Shown: in pieces, positions 1 to 12,530 of the stretch
Layout of the letters: every line of letters starts with the position of its first letter
Position numbering within the stretch: position 1 is the stretch's first letter
From: Ursus arctos
Lineage: Eukaryota > Chordata > Mammalia > Carnivora > Ursidae
Direction: 5' to 3'
Length of the DNA stretch: 64,000 nucleotides
NCBI RefSeq assembly: GCF_023065955.2
Contig: NW_026622886.1
Coordinates: 13,526,001-13,590,000 of the forward strand
The notes under the pieces: model-generated
The model's input: only the letters and a program-made list of their open reading frames with translations
What the model was told of the DNA's origin: nothing
The model's database searches: none
Position numbers and translations under genes: made by a program

Positions 1-391
1 CTACCAGTTTTATGAGTAGTAACCATATGTTTTAACAAAATCCATTAACAAGGCTACAATGTCCTTGGTTGTGGAGAAGCAGCAACCCATTGCTACAGAA
101 GATGGCTGGTTAACTGGTAGGAAACTGGTAGGGAAAGTGGGGTGGAGGTGGTGGTGGGGATACTCTGAGCTCAAAGCAGTTTGGGAAACTGACGATGAGA
201 TCCCAAGTTACAGCTAAGGTATGTGTCTGTAACTGGCTCTAAGTTTCTAGAAGCAGTTGGCATGCATTATGAAATATATAGTATCTTTATATTGAACTTT
301 TATCAGACAACTGAAATTAACAATGAAAATATTCTTTTTAAAAAAAATATATCCAGTGCCCTTGGTATGGTTGGAAAAGAGAGAAATTGCA

Positions 392-558
392 GGGTGCCTT
401 GGTGGCTCAGTTAGTTAAGCAACTGCCTTCAACTCAGGCCATGATCCTAGGGTCGTGGGATTGCGCCCTGCTCAGCAGGGGTCTGCTTCTCCCTCTCCCT
501 CTACGTTTTTTCTCTCTTTCTCTCAAGCAAATAAATAAAATCTTAAAAAAAAAAAAAA
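392..558 (+). mobile_element. CAN SINE (SINEC)
   Basis: tRNA-Lys-derived head (ggtggctcagttagttaag), CT-rich region, AATAAA-type tail and a poly(A) run. Near-identical target duplications flank it (agagagaaattgc before, agagagaaatcgc after). Confidence 0.93.
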
Positions 559-724
559 GGGAAAGAGAGAAATCGCTCAAAGATCTTCTTCAGGGGATTC
601 TCAGTACTTTTGCTCCAGTTTTTCAGTTTTATAATTTTTGTAACTTTCACATATTCTTCATAACTACCACCACCACCACCACGATCATATAACCTTCTAC
701 TTCGATAGGATTCTGTCATTTTCA

Positions 725-902
725 GGGGGATGCCTGGGTGTCTCAGTCAAGCATCTGCTCAGGTCATGATCCCAAGGTCCTGGGGTTGAGTCCTGCATAG
801 GGCTCTTTGCTCAGTGGGGAGCCTGCTTCTCCCTCTGCCTGCCGCTCTCCCTGCTTGTGCATGCTCTTTCTGACAAATAAATAAATTAAATTAAATTAAA
901 AT
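725..902 (+). mobile_element. CAN SINE (SINEC)
   Basis: Typical head at 727 and an (AAATT)n tail. Flanking duplications gattctgtcattttcag and gattctttcattttcag show the insertion boundaries. Confidence 0.93.
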
Positions 903-1009
903 GGATTCTTTCATTTTCAGTATTATCTCTCTGTAGTACTTTGACAACTCCAGAGAGGAAAAGAACAGTTCTTATTACGTCTTTTGCTTTCCTGATGCAG
1001 GTGGCAAAA

Positions 1010-1195
1010 CACTATATAACCCAACACGGGAACTCAATGAAGGTCAGATGAATAAATGAGGACCATGTATCATTTACACTCACAAAAACCCATGAGGCTG
1101 GCAAGGCAAGTCTTATCATCATATTGCTGGTGAGGAAACTGATGCTCAGACAGGTCAGAAATCACTCAGTGAGTTAGTGTTATACTTAGAATTCA
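1010..1195 (-). repeat. MIR SINE relic
   Basis: Reverse MIR core (gaggaaactgatgctcagac, then a diverged tRNA-like end). Confidence 0.6.
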
Positions 1196-1619
1196 GGTCT
1201 CCTCATTTTCAACTCAGTTTTCAGATATCGTCTCTGGAAAATGTTGGCAGATACCAACATTGTCTTTTATCTCTTTATTATTACTTTATTTTAATATTTT
1301 TCATCAATGTCATTTTCTTTGCATATTGGGTTGACTGCCCTCTTCAAGCAAATATGTAAGGTACAATGCTCAGGTACCCTGGTTTATGGTTTGCGTTTGA
1401 TTCAGGGTGTCAGTCTGCTTCAGTTTTAATTATATCCATCTTGATATGTTATTACAGTCTCAGGAAGACTTCTTTTCATTCTGTGAATGGCTGTAAGTAT
1501 ATATACACTCGTACATGAGTTCCAGGATATCTGTACAAAGATGGTATTAGCAGCCATGTCTATAATAGAAAAGATCGGCAAACAACTCATATCTCTATGG
1601 AGAGGGAGAGAAAGAGGTA

Positions 1620-1690
1620 TTTACATACACAAACACACACAAAGATCGATAGATACACACTTACATACATACATACATACACGTATATGC
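1620..1690. repeat. Microsatellite, CA/TACA-rich
   Basis: Imperfect ACAC followed by a perfect (ATAC)n block around 1663-1684. Confidence 0.8.
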
Positions 1691-1909
1691 ACATTGGCAA
1701 GTGAATGAATAATATATGGTATGTTCGCATAATGCAATCATATAGAAGAGGGAAAATGAATAAATTCCAGCTAAATGCAATGACAAGGAAGAATCTTGAT
1801 GACAAGGTTCAGTGAAAAAAGTAAACCACTTAAAATGCACCAAGATTTTTAGAGTTCAAAAACAACTAAACGATATATTTTAATCAGCTTTTCTTTTTTC
1901 TTTTATCTA

Positions 1910-1996
1910 TCATCTATCTATATATTTATCGATCATCTATCTATATATTTATCGATCATCTATCTATATATTTATCTATCATCTATCTAGCTATTA
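1910..1996. repeat. 23-bp tandem repeat (TCTA-rich minisatellite)
   Basis: Three full copies and a partial fourth of a 23-bp unit tcatctatctatatatttat + cga/cta, starting at 1910. The third copy differs at one base. Confidence 0.85.
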
Positions 1997-2140
1997 TCTT
2001 TCCATGGGGGGGTTGTGTGTGTTTGTAAACAAAGGGAGTAATACGCACAAAGTTAGAGCAGTAGATACTCCTGGGAATGGCAAAGCAGGGAGATTCAAGG
2101 AAGTAGCACATAATTTGTTAAAAATGTTTTAGTTTTGGTG

Positions 2141-2308
2141 GGGGCACCTGGGTGGTGCAGCACGTTGAGCGTCTGACTCCTGGCTTGGCTCAGATCATGA
2201 TCTCCTCGGGCTCTGGACTCAGTGTGAAATCTGATGGAGACTCTCTGCCACTCTCGCTGCTCCTCCGCCTCCTGCTTGTTCTGTCTCTAAAATAAATAAA
2301 TAAACCTT
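2141..2308 (+). mobile_element. CAN SINE, tail hit by a second SINE
   Basis: The head starts at 2141 and the A-rich tail is split by the minus-strand SINE at 2309-2486; the tail remainder is 2487-2500. The target duplication aaaaatgttttagttt lies before 2137 and again at 2501, outside both elements, so this one inserted first. Confidence 0.9.
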
Positions 2309-2486
2309 TATGTTTTTACGACTTTCATTTATTTGAGAGAGTGAGAGATCACAGCAGGGGGAAGAGTACAGGGAGCAGCAGACTCCCCGCTGAGCGGGGA
2401 GCCCACTTGGGACTTGATCCCAGGACTCTGGAATCATGACTTGAGCCAAAGGCAGACACTTAACCAACTGAGCCACCCAGGCGCCC
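2309..2486 (-). mobile_element. CAN SINE inserted in the tail of another
   Basis: Reverse SINE ending at the complement of the head (tgagccacccaggcgccc). It is embedded in the AATAAA tail of the preceding SINE, giving a head-out inverted pair. Confidence 0.9.
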
Positions 2487-2517
2487 AATAAACAAATCTT
2501 TAAAAATGTTTTAGTTT

Positions 2518-4544
2518 GGGGACCAGGAGATGGGTTCATGTATGTTCATCTTATTACAATGAGAGCATAAACAACATACTAAAATGATAAACAACAATAG
2601 ACAAAGGGAACAAGCAATAAAAGAAAGTCATCTAATAAAGTAAGTTCCAAAAAAGAAAATTCTAAGGAAACAGTTTTGCTTTGAATATGAAAATACTGAT
2701 TAGTCAGTGTCGCAAAAGTACATTTTTTATTCTATTAAAAGTCCTTCATGATTTAAATATAATCTGTGTACATTTATGATAGAAGTTTAGAAATACGACA
2801 GTAACGAAAAAGTCTGACCATTTAGAAAGCCAGTTCTGTCCCCCTCACCTCAGCCTCCAATCAATTCTAAGTGCAATTTCTTGTTTGAAGCCCTACACTA
2901 AATGGGAGTAAATTTTCCATCAGATAACACTGCACTTTACCTACGGACTCTAGATTCTTATTTCTTGGCAAACTACTTTGGAAACATATAAAAGCAGACC
3001 CACCTGATTTTAAATATATTTGGTAAGGCATCTCTGCTCTCTTACTTTGTTTAATGAGAAACCAAAAAGCCCAGTTATTTTTCTTTTGCATTCATGGTGC
3101 AAATTCCCACAGTTTCTGTGGAAAAGAAGAAGAAGTTACAGATTCAATTGTCAGACTGGTGGTACTGATTTGTGCTAATGTGCCCAAATGAGAGGTTCAA
3201 AGTGAGAGTCTCTCAGGAACCTGGACAGAGGAAACATAATATTGTTCTCATGAGATGAAACAGCAAGGAGAATAAAAACAAGGTCAAAACCTCCTAAAGA
3301 AATGGGTGAGTTGGAATATCCAAAAAGAGGATGAGTCATTCAAGAGGGAATGCTGCTAATCCTCAGAGAAAGAGCCTATTCTAGAACTATTCAAGAAGTA
3401 TCCAGAAGGAGAGGTAAAGCGCTTCTGGGGAAAATCATCTCTATTGTGGAGATGGACGCTGGGTGTGGTAGACTACTAGGGAATCGCTTAGCAGACCATC
3501 TTCACAGTGGGATGCAGAGACAGATAAGGGCGGGCTGGGCTGGTAGGTTCCAGGAATAACAATCGACAATATCTAAACCTAATCATCACCGCAACTGTAT
3601 AGCGGTAAAGGAAATATATTTACCCGAATTCCTCTTGAGGACAGTGCTATAATAAGTCGTTGGAAAAAAATGTTTCATCAACTGCGGGGTAGTTTGGGGA
3701 AGTGAAACACAGGACATCGGTAGGAAGACAGTTCAGGCAGAAGAAGCCACCAGGGAAATAGCAGGTCAAGGGCTGAAAGACACAATGGGGCCAAGCGCTC
3801 CTTCGGAGGGAGAGTCAATTTAATGGCAGGATTATATATGCTGCTTGGAGGCACTGAAGAAAGTGATCTTTATCTGACCTTTCCTGCAGTCAGAACTCAC
3901 TTCTGAACACTTGAAATGTCAGATATTTTAGGGATATGGATTTAGGTGTGCACCAAATTAGGAGCCTCCGTAGGATGCCCCCATTTTGTTTCCATCTTTT
4001 CGGATGCTGTTAAACATTCACTGTGGCTTGCTCTGGCGGGGGGAGAGACATTTAAATTCCCCCTCTAGCAATTTGGGTGAGAGCCTGCTGGCCTTTACAC
4101 TAGGACTACATCAAAACCCAAGGTAGACATGCCCTTCTAGGAATTTTAGCTTGATTTTGTAAGTGTCATTTCAATCCCTGAAATTGGATTAAGGCAATCC
4201 CTGTTGTTAATGTCCTTAGGCTCTTTTCAGTAGAAGATTACATCATAGCCTCAAATTACTTCTACGTTGTTTCAAATACAATGTTCAGCTGACAGTAAAG
4301 AATCATCAGGCACGTAGATTAAGCAAACTGAAGGAGAACCAGCAGTTCACGAGGAGATAAAACAGAAGACTGAAAGTCTCAGCAGAGAGCTGGCAGTTAT
4401 TTTTTGTTAAAAGTAGAGTTGGGGGGCATGGCAGAGATGAAGGACCAAATAGAAATTTTAGAATGGAAAAATGCAAAACCATAAATAAGAACTCAATACA
4501 TCCCACTCATGCTTTCTCTGTTTTACAAAACAAAATAATTTTGT
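2518..4544. other. Intergenic, nothing recognised
   Basis: No gene and no repeat family I can name. Short open frames (for example 3350-3559) show no domain, splice context or composition suggesting coding. Confidence 0.6.
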
Positions 4545-4880
4545 TGACCTTTTCAAAAAATTTCGACTGTTGCATTTATTGTTTGTGTCTTTGATTCGTT
4601 CTCACATTTAATATATCCTTCCTTTATTCTCTTTGGATTTGCTCGGTATTTCCTTTCTAATCTTTTATTTGGGATACTTGTCTTTAATATTTGTTTGTGC
4701 TTTTTTTTTTAAACCACTATGAGTTTATGTAAGACTAAAAACATCGCTTTTGCTCTATCTCACAAATTCTGATATAGAATATTTTCACTATTATGCTGTT
4801 CTAATTATTTGTTAACTTTCATTTTGATTTCTTCCTTGACCCAGGAGTTATTTATAAGTATGATTTTAATTTCTAAATAC
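4545..4880 (-). mobile_element. L1 fragment (ORF2 region, antisense)
   Basis: Reverse complement of L1 coding sequence, including the segment cattttgatttcttccttgacccaggagtt that matches L1 ORF2 antisense. Old and diverged. Confidence 0.7.
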
Positions 4881-5685
4881 AGTATCTTAAGTTCTTTTAG
4901 TATTAACTTCTTTGTTACTAACTACTAACTCAATAGTGAGTGATTAGACCATGCTCTCTAATCACTCACGGTTAAGAAAAATTAGTAGCAAAAACAGAAC
5001 CCAGCAATTTTTTTCTGTGAAGAACCGAGTACTAAATATTTTAGGCTTTGCGAACAATTTATGGTTTCTGTTGCATATTGTTCGATGAAATGTTATGTAG
5101 CTATTATAATGAGGTACTTTTTTATATCAATGTGGAATTCTAAGATATAAAACTAAAAGATGCACAATACTAGTGTATGTAGAAGAATTTGATTCTATTT
5201 ATAAGGCTGTATTAAATATTATATGTGCTTACATACACATAGAATAGCCTGGAAGGATACATAAGAAACTGTTAAAAAAAATGAGTGTCTTGGGGAACAG
5301 TAAGGGTTGGTTACCAGAGATGAAAGACTTGCTTTTCACCATGCAGTGCTTGATATTCTTTGAATTTCTTTTTTATCATATGTATTATCTAGTTAAAAAA
5401 ATATAAAACCTTTTAAAAAGGAGAGGTAGGCATTTTATCATATAACACATGTTTAATATATACCTTTCTCCTTTGTTCGAAAGAAAATTTTCACAATTAG
5501 GGATAAAAGAGGGGATGAGGAAGAGTATACTTACCGTGGTGAGAACTGAGTGGAATCGCTATTGTTCTTAGTTCACAGTTCAAGGAAGCCAACTTTATTT
5601 TTGCTTCTACATGCTGTAGACTAACAATATATTAACAGAAAAAAAAAATCATGTGCCAATGTGGTTTACAAACCAAACGTCAGGG
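4881..5685. other. Intergenic AT-rich sequence
   Basis: No gene found. The AT-rich sequence may include further eroded L1, but no match is clear. Confidence 0.5.
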
Positions 5686-5893
5686 GTGCCGGTGGCTCAG
5701 TTGGTTAAGTGGCTGACTCTTGGTTTTGGCTCAGGTTATGATCTCATGGGGTCAGGGTCCTGAGATCAAGCCTGGGGTCAGGGCTCAACACTCAGGGAGC
5801 TTCAAGAGTTTCTCCTTCTGCCCCTGCCCCCACTCACATGTGCGTGCACACTCTCTCTCTCTCTCAAATAAATAAATAAATCTTTAAAAAAAC
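5686..5893 (+). mobile_element. CAN SINE (SINEC)
   Basis: Head ggtgccggtggctcag, a (CT)n stretch at about 5851-5866, AATAAATAAATAAATCTT tail and poly(A). Confidence 0.92.
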
Positions 5894-6474
5894 ATAAAAG
5901 TCAGAATTTAATCTATATATTTAGGTAAATATTATGGAAGTATACACTTGGAGATTAAATTGTAGAAACAATATTTTTAAAAATAACCCCAAGAAATTAG
6001 CAACTTTCCAAAGAATAACAGTTTACATGTGTTGATAAAGAATAGGGTTTTTTTTTTAATCATTCTCAATAATTCCTCCTCATTTATTGCTCTAACCCCA
6101 TTACAGGTGGCTTCTTCAAACATTTTCTAAAGTTTATCAGGAGTTAACTTACCTTAATTCTTTATATTATGCTTCCTTTACCACCATCATCAAATATTTT
6201 GAAAACCTTCAATATTTTTTCTTTCATTTTTTTCAATCATTTCCACACTTAACATAGTAAGAAAAAATTTCCAAGTCAATCATCCCAATAATTTCTTTCT
6301 TAATTTAGCTATCACTGTTTTCCTTTTATTATTTTTTTTCAGATCAAGATCAGGAATTGCAATTTTCAACTCTTTTGCATCTGTGGTTCAATGCCCATCA
6401 TACAAGAAAAGGCCTCTTTAACATTTGACTTCTGTGATATATTCAGTTCAATTAAAAAAAAAAAAAACAGTGTT
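5894..6474. other. Intergenic, nothing recognised
   Basis: AT-rich sequence with homopolymer runs; no gene or named repeat seen. Confidence 0.5.
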
Positions 6475-6571
6475 GGGGTGCCTGGCTCACTCAGTAGAGC
6501 ATGTGATTCTTGATCTAGGGTTTTTGAGTTTGAGCCCCACATTGAGCACAGAGTCTACTTAAAAAAAAAAT
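6475..6571 (+). mobile_element. Short CAN SINE (tRNA-like part plus A tail)
   Basis: A shorter subtype: head, gagtttgagccccacattg box-B region, then directly a poly(A). Flanked by cagtgtt duplications. Confidence 0.85.
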
Positions 6572-6840
6572 CCAGTGTTATTGAGATTCATTAAAAGATA
6601 AACTGAGGCACATTAAAGTTTATAAGAGTTTATATGAGCAAATACTGATTTGAACTGGGCAGCACCAAACCAAAAGTGGTTAAAAGCACTACCCTGACAG
6701 AAGCTAGGGGAAAGGTTCTTAGGCTCCTACAGAGCAGATACAGAAGCAAAGCAAGGAAATTGTTTGACTGGCTACAGCTTAAGCAGTTGTTTATGTGAGA
6801 AAGCCTAGTTAGCTGTTTGTGATTGGTTGTTCTTAAGTTT

Positions 6841-7040
6841 CTTTCTTTCTTTCTAAAAATATTTAATTTATTTATTTGACAGAGAGAGAGAGCACACACA
6901 AGCAGGGAGAGAAGCAGGGCAGAGGGAGAAGCAGGTTCCCCACTGAGCAGGGAGCCCAATGTGGGACTCGATCCCAGGATCCTGGGATCATGACCTGAGC
7001 TGAGAGCAGATGCTTAACCCACTGAGCCACCCAGGGGTCC
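6841..7040 (-). mobile_element. CAN SINE (SINEC)
   Basis: Reverse SINE with a (CTTT)n tail remnant. Flanked by tggttgttcttaagttt at 6824 and tggttgttcttaaattt at 7041, a 17-bp duplication with one change. Confidence 0.94.
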
Positions 7041-7239
7041 TGGTTGTTCTTAAATTTCATCCTCTTGGATATGAGTGCATTTCAATTGACTGTGCCCTAG
7101 GTTTTGATTTGCTTATGTAGGCTATCAAGGCAAGAGAGTCACCTCAGTCTAATAATGTCTTTGTTTAATTGCTTTAACAGATACAATTTACATTCAATAA
7201 AATGTACCCACTTCACCTGTGTACATTTCAAGTATGTTC

Positions 7240-7890
7240 AATTTGCTCTACTTAGTATTGTACTGGGGGTCCTAACCAGTGTAATAAGGCAAGAAAAAGG
7301 AATAAAAAGCATACAGACTGGAAAGGAAGGTGTAAAATTGTCTTTACTTAAAGATGATATGATTAGCTGTGTATACAATACTAAGAAATCCACAAAAATG
7401 CTACTGCTACTAAAAAATGAATTTAATAAGGTGGCAGAATAAAGGGTTAATTTTAAAAAATCAATTGTGTTTCTATATATTGGCAACAAGCAATTGGACA
7501 TAGAAATTTGAAAACACTATCATTTATAATAGCATTTAAAAAAACAAAATACTTAAGGATAAATATGTGTAAGACTAGAACACTGATAACATTGTTGAGA
7601 GATATTAAAGAGGATCTGAAGAAGTGGAGAGTTATATACTGTTCATGGATTAGAAAGCTCAATATTATTAAGAGGTTAAATCCTCTCAAATTTAATTCTA
7701 GATGATGCCAATCAACATTCAGCACATGACTTGTAGATATTGACAAGCTGATTATAAAATTTCTGTAGAATTTCAAAGAATGTAAAGTAGCCAAAACAGT
7801 TATATAAAAGAAGAACAATGTTGGAGATTTACCATAAAGTCACAGTAATCGATATCATAGTGTGCTATTGGCATTAAGGATAGACATCTA
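7240..7890 (+). mobile_element. L1 ORF2 fragment, sense (first part)
   Basis: Follows L1 ORF2 reverse-transcriptase coding sequence: the product of 7285-7440 retains KGIKSIQTGKEGVKLSLL and NEFNKVAE-like pieces with the catalytic 'DDM'. Stops and indels break it. Continues after the SINE at 8106. Confidence 0.85.
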
Positions 7891-8092
7891 GGGGCGCCTG
7901 GGTGGCTCAGTCGGTTAAGTGCCTGCCTTCGGCTCAGGTCATGATCCCAGGGTCCTGGAATCGAGCCCCACATTGGGCTCCTTGTTCCGTTGGAAGCCTG
8001 CTTCTCCGTCTCACACTCCCCTTGTTTGTGTTCCCTCTCTCACTGTCTCTCTCTGTCAAATAAATAAATAAAATCTTAAAAAAAAAAAAAAG
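7891..8092 (+). mobile_element. CAN SINE inside an L1
   Basis: Close to consensus, starting ggggcgcctgggtggctcag. Flanked by gatagacatctag and gaatagacatgtag. Cuts the L1 fragment. Confidence 0.95.
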
Positions 8093-9240
8093 AATAGACA
8101 TGTAGATCAGTGGAAAAGAATAGAGAGTCCAGAAATAGACTTGCACATGTATGATTGATTAATTTTTTAAAGTGAATCTGGAATAACTTGATATACAGAT
8201 GGAAAAAAAAATAAACCCCAACTTTTACCTTATAACGTATATAAAAATTAACTCAAAATAACTCGAAGATTTAAAGAGGTTAAAACTTGACAACTTCAAT
8301 ATGAAAACATAAGAAATACATTTTATGCCCTTATGCTTGGCAAAGATTTCTAAAGTAAGATACAAAATACACAGAACCTAAAACAGTAAGAATTGATAAG
8401 TTGAACTTCATATAAATTTATACCTTGGCTTTTCAAGAGATCCTGAGGAGATAATGAAAAGCCGAGGCACAAACTGGGAGAATATATATGCAAAACTTAT
8501 TTCTGATAAAGAACATTAAAAAAAACTTTAAAACTCAATAATAAGACTAAAACTCAAGCTTAAAAAGAGGACAAAAGATTTGAACAGACACTTCACTAAA
8601 GAGAAATATATGAACGATAAACACGTGAAAAGATGCTTGGCATCATTCATCATTGAGGAAATTCAAATAAAAATCACAATGAGCTCTATCTACACACATA
8701 CTAGAATGGGTATAATGAAAAAGATTGATAATTACTAAGTGTTAGCAAGGCTATGAAGCAATTGGAACTCTCATACATTGCTGGTGGGAATATGAAATGG
8801 TATAGTCATTTGGAAAATAGTCTGTTAGTTTCTTGTAAAGTTGAACACGCACCTACTGTATGACCCAAGTCATTTCACTCCTAGGTATTTGCTCAAGAGG
8901 AATGAAAACATGTTCACACAAAGACTTGTATAAAAATGATCTTAGCAGCTTTATTCATAATATGCCTAAACTGGAAATAATCCAAATTTCCATCAACTCT
9001 TGAATGAATAAACAAATTGCGGTATGGCCATACAATGGAATTTTACTGAGGAGAAAAAGGAACAAACTATTTTACACACCCACTCAACACGGATGAATTT
9101 CAAAAGCATTTTGCTTAGTAAAAGAATTCAGATACAAAAGGCACCATACTGTAAGATTCAATTTATATGAAATTCTAGAACAAGCAAAATTATAGTTTCA
9201 CAGACCAGATCAATAGCTATCTAGGATCTTTTTCTCAATT
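8093..9240 (+). mobile_element. L1 ORF2 / 3' fragment, sense (second part)
   Basis: Continues the L1 copy with typical blocks: 'aaaattaactcaaaat' near 8245, 'cacaatgag' near 8675, 'ggaattttactgagg' near 9038 and the 3' UTR start near 9180. Non-coding now. Confidence 0.88.
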
Positions 9241-9249
9241 TAAGAAATC

Positions 9250-9470
9250 AAGAGAAATGGTTAAGATCTCAGACTCTTAAGGTTGGAGACAGACTCCTTG
9301 GGTTGAAATCCTAGCTCTGCCATTTTCCAAATTCAATTTTTCCTATGCCTAATATCAATAACACTAACAATGACCTCACTGACGTTACTTACGATTATCA
9401 CAGAGGGGTTAAATAACTTGCCCAAGGTCACATAGCACTACGCACCTGAGGAAAAGTCTCACCTTTATGG
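9250..9470. repeat. MIR-like relics
   Basis: A tRNA-like MIR start (tgggttgaaatcctagctctgcc) at 9299, then a reverse MIR core (aaataacttgcccaaggtcacatagc) at 9411. Possibly two adjoining copies. Confidence 0.6.
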
Positions 9471-9479
9471 TGATATTAT

Positions 9480-10855
9480 GCAGAGGCAAATTAATCCTGA
9501 CCCTCCTATTTAAAACCTGGAATACATCAAAATTCAGTTTAACCCATTGATTGAGCCTGTACAAAAACAGGACAATAAGACTTCTGTCCCTTGGGCCCTG
9601 AAAGTCTTCAGGGAGTTGTATGAGGAAACAGCTGGAGTAGTTGTGCAAGAGAAATAGACACAGGAAAAGAATTTTGAAAGCTTCATTATGCATGGATTTG
9701 AGATGAAGGTCTGCACAAATCAGGAAAAGCCACGGAGAGAAGGGACCTTGGAAAGGCACTTTAAAATATAGTATTTAGAATTGTCTTCGGAAGAAGTTCT
9801 AGGTCCCGAGGACACTGCAATGCGGCCTGATTTATTCCCATATAACTATGGTTTAAGTGGGAGTCAATCTCAACTCTGTTAAGCTAATAGTTTTTATCTC
9901 TTTTAAAATATAAGTTATTGGAAATGTAGTATGTGCCTAGCATTGTTCTGAGCACCTTGCCTATGTTAAATCATTTATTCTATATGTCTTGTATTAATCA
10001 GAAGCATGTATGCAGAAAAAGAGACATTCAAAAGCTTTTTATCCTCATTCAGAAATGACGATGGCTGGTTAGATAGGACAAATCTGTGGGAAATGGAAAA
10101 TACGCTTCAGTAAGTATTTCTCTTGTATATAAGTGATTTTGTTTTCTCACAGCTTATCTCTGCTTTGCAATATTCTGATTTATAACCTATTCATATCCTT
10201 TTTAAACACAATTTTACTCTCCCAGTGTAAGGTCCTCTACAGAACTATTGGTGATTCAGAAACTCTTCTGACCTGGTGGAAAGGAGATTGGGAAACTTCG
10301 CCACTTGTTTGCTTGTTTTTCTTGGGTAGTTTATCTTCCCCCATGCTTTAGGGGAGGATGGGAAGCCACCAGTATCTGTGGTTTTGGTTGAGTGATTGAT
10401 TTCGTGCATCAGTACTTTGAGCAAGAAAGAATTTGAATGGAAGGGTGGTTTTTCTGAACCACTCCACCAGAGCCTTGGATTTCTGTTGCCAGAATGCCTT
10501 TGCTTTCAAAGGGGATTTCTATTTCTCCTCAGTGTTTATATTACTATGGAACGAGTGGTTGCAGAAATTCACGGCCCCTTCTGACCACTCCACTCAGAAA
10601 CTTCATTATTTTCTTTCTTCAAAACCTCCAAGGAAGGGGGAAACCATAACTTTGCTTTGAAAAGCAAGCCTAGTGAATCAAAAGCCTTTATGATAAAGAA
10701 AGACAATCACAGTTTGGATTCTACCAGTCTAACCTACAGTGAATTATCTACAGTGAATTATGTAGCATTCTGTACATATCTTTGCCAAAAACTTACTTTT
10801 CTGTGGCCAGGGTAGTGCCTGGTGCTAACCAGGCCACGAATAAGTGCTTCTTTTT
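9480..10855. other. Intergenic, nothing recognised
   Basis: Apparently unique sequence. Open frames of up to 116 codons occur on both strands but none has coding features. Confidence 0.5.
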
Positions 10856-10859
10856 TTTT

Positions 10860-11095
10860 TTTTTTAACTTTCTATTTTGAAATAAGTCAAAATTTAAACA
10901 ATTTTAAGAATAATACAGATTTGGCAGTTGTTAACGACTTGCTATATTTGCTTATATTTTTTATTTATACATTTATTTATGAATCCTTTGAAAGCAAGTT
11001 TTAGACATCATGCCCCTTTATGTCTAGATAGCTCAGTGTGTATGTCCTAAAAACAAGGACATTCTCTTATATAACTGTGAGATAATAGAAAATAT
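10860..11095 (+). mobile_element. Old L1 3' UTR fragment
   Basis: Matches the mammalian-wide L1M 3' UTR pattern (tttagacatcatgcccctttatg, cctaaaaacaaggacattctcttatataac). Confidence 0.6.
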
Positions 11096-11184
11096 ATATT
11101 GGTCTCTGCCCATGGTTCCTGACACAGAGCTCCTGAAACTCTTATAAATTCCTAAGTGGTAAAGGCAGTAGGAGCATCTTTTGT

Positions 11185-11389
11185 TTTTTTTTGTTTTTTT
11201 TTTTAAAGATTTTATTTATTCGACAGAGACAGAGACAGCCAGCGAGAGAGGGAACACAAGCAGGGGGAGTGGGAGAGGAAGAAGCAGGCTCATAGCAGAG
11301 GAGCCTGATGTGGGGCTCGATCCCACAATGCCAGGATCACGCCCTGAGCCGAAGGCAGACGCTTAACCGCTGTGCCACCCAGGCGCCCC
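11185..11389 (-). mobile_element. CAN SINE, young 'ccagcgagagagg' subtype
   Basis: Reverse SINE close to the ursid-type consensus, with CpGs still intact. Flanked by gagcatcttttgtt duplications at 11172 and 11390. Confidence 0.95.
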
Positions 11390-11404
11390 GAGCATCTTTT
11401 GTTC

Positions 11405-12030
11405 TATTGAAATGACTCTGCGTGGGCTCCTGGATGGCTCCTGGATAGAGGTAGTCACCAGAAAGACCTAGCCTTGATTAAAAGCTTGGCATCTTCGGCT
11501 CCATACCCCCCAATTCTCCAGAGAAATGGAGTTAATATTTGATCATGCCCATGTGAAGAAGCCTCCATAAAAATCCCAGTAGTATGGGGTTTGGCAAGCT
11601 TCCAGATTGGTAAACATATCCACACCAGGTGGGTGACACACCCCAATGCCATGGGGACAGAAGCTTCTATACTCAGGATCCTCCCTGACCTCTCTTTGTG
11701 TATCTCCTCACCTGGCTGTTCATCTGTATCCTTTATCATATCCTTGAATCAACTCATAAATGTTAAGTGTTTCCCTGAGTTCTGTGAACCTCTCTAGCAA
11801 ATGAATCAAATCCAAGGAGGGGGTCACTAGGACCTCCAGTGTATGACTGGCTGGTCAGAAATACAGGTGACAACCTGGGCTTATGATTGGAACCCTTATC
11901 TGTGGGATCTGACACTGTCTCCAGGTAAATAGTGTCAGAATTGAGTCAAATTGTAGGACACTCAGTTGGTGTCACAAAGAATTACTTGATGTGGGGGGAA
12001 AATCTCCACACATCTGGTGGCCAGAAGTGT
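11405..12030. repeat. Ancient interspersed repeat, family uncertain
   Basis: Contains sentences familiar from a dispersed mammalian repeat (catgcccatgtgaagaagcctccataaaaatccc, tgtttccctgagttctgtgaacc, gtgtcagaattgagtcaaattgtaggacac). I recognise it as repeated but cannot name the family with confidence. Confidence 0.55.
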
Positions 12031-12081
12031 TTTATGTGAGCAGTAAAGGAGACTCACAGGGAAGAATCACACGAAGGCAGA

Positions 12082-12196
12082 AAAAAACCTCAATTTTCCG
12101 CTTGTGGCAAATACCTCCAGTCATTTCAGGGGAAAAAAAGATCACACACCTTTCTTCTCTGGCTTAAAGTACTTAGGCGGAAAATTGAGGTTTTTT
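12082..12196. repeat. Inverted repeat, 20-bp perfect arms with 75-bp spacer
   Basis: Bases 12082-12101 are the exact reverse complement of 12177-12196. The spacer 12105-12176 recurs in reverse complement at 14687-14759. It could be a small inverted-repeat transposon or a templated insertion. No named family recognised. Confidence 0.85.
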
Positions 12197-12259
12197 CCTT
12201 TCAATAATCATGGTTATAATTACCTTAAAACAGCTGTCTCTGATTGCCATTGTAGGGGT

Positions 12260-12530
12260 TAATTATAATAATAACAATCACTAATTTTTATTGAGCACTT
12301 ACTTTGCTCTAGGTCAAGAATTAACAAGTGCTTTATTACCTTCACTGCTTCCTTCAGTTCTCGTTACAGGTAAATGAGCTGCCGACATTCTCATTATGAT
12401 CAGTTTCCAAAGGAACAAACTAAGGAATTAGTTAATTTGCTCAAGGTCACAATTGCTAAGTGGGATCAGAGGTTTGAACCAACATGTCAGGTGCTAAGCC
12501 TGTGCTCCTAGCCACTCTGACTTAATCTCA
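12260..12530 (-). repeat. MIR SINE relic
   Basis: Reverse MIR: ttattgagcacttactttgctctaggtc, tttgctcaaggtcacaattgctaag, then the tRNA-like end near 12480-12520. Confidence 0.8.

Noticed and set aside
7104..7442. 112-codon + frame that looks protein-like
   Set aside because: It is the remains of L1 ORF2, not a host gene.
11405..12030. Possible retroviral LTR
   Set aside because: Familiar dispersed-repeat sequence, but no clear TG...CA ends, primer site or internal genes could be seen, so no class was assigned.
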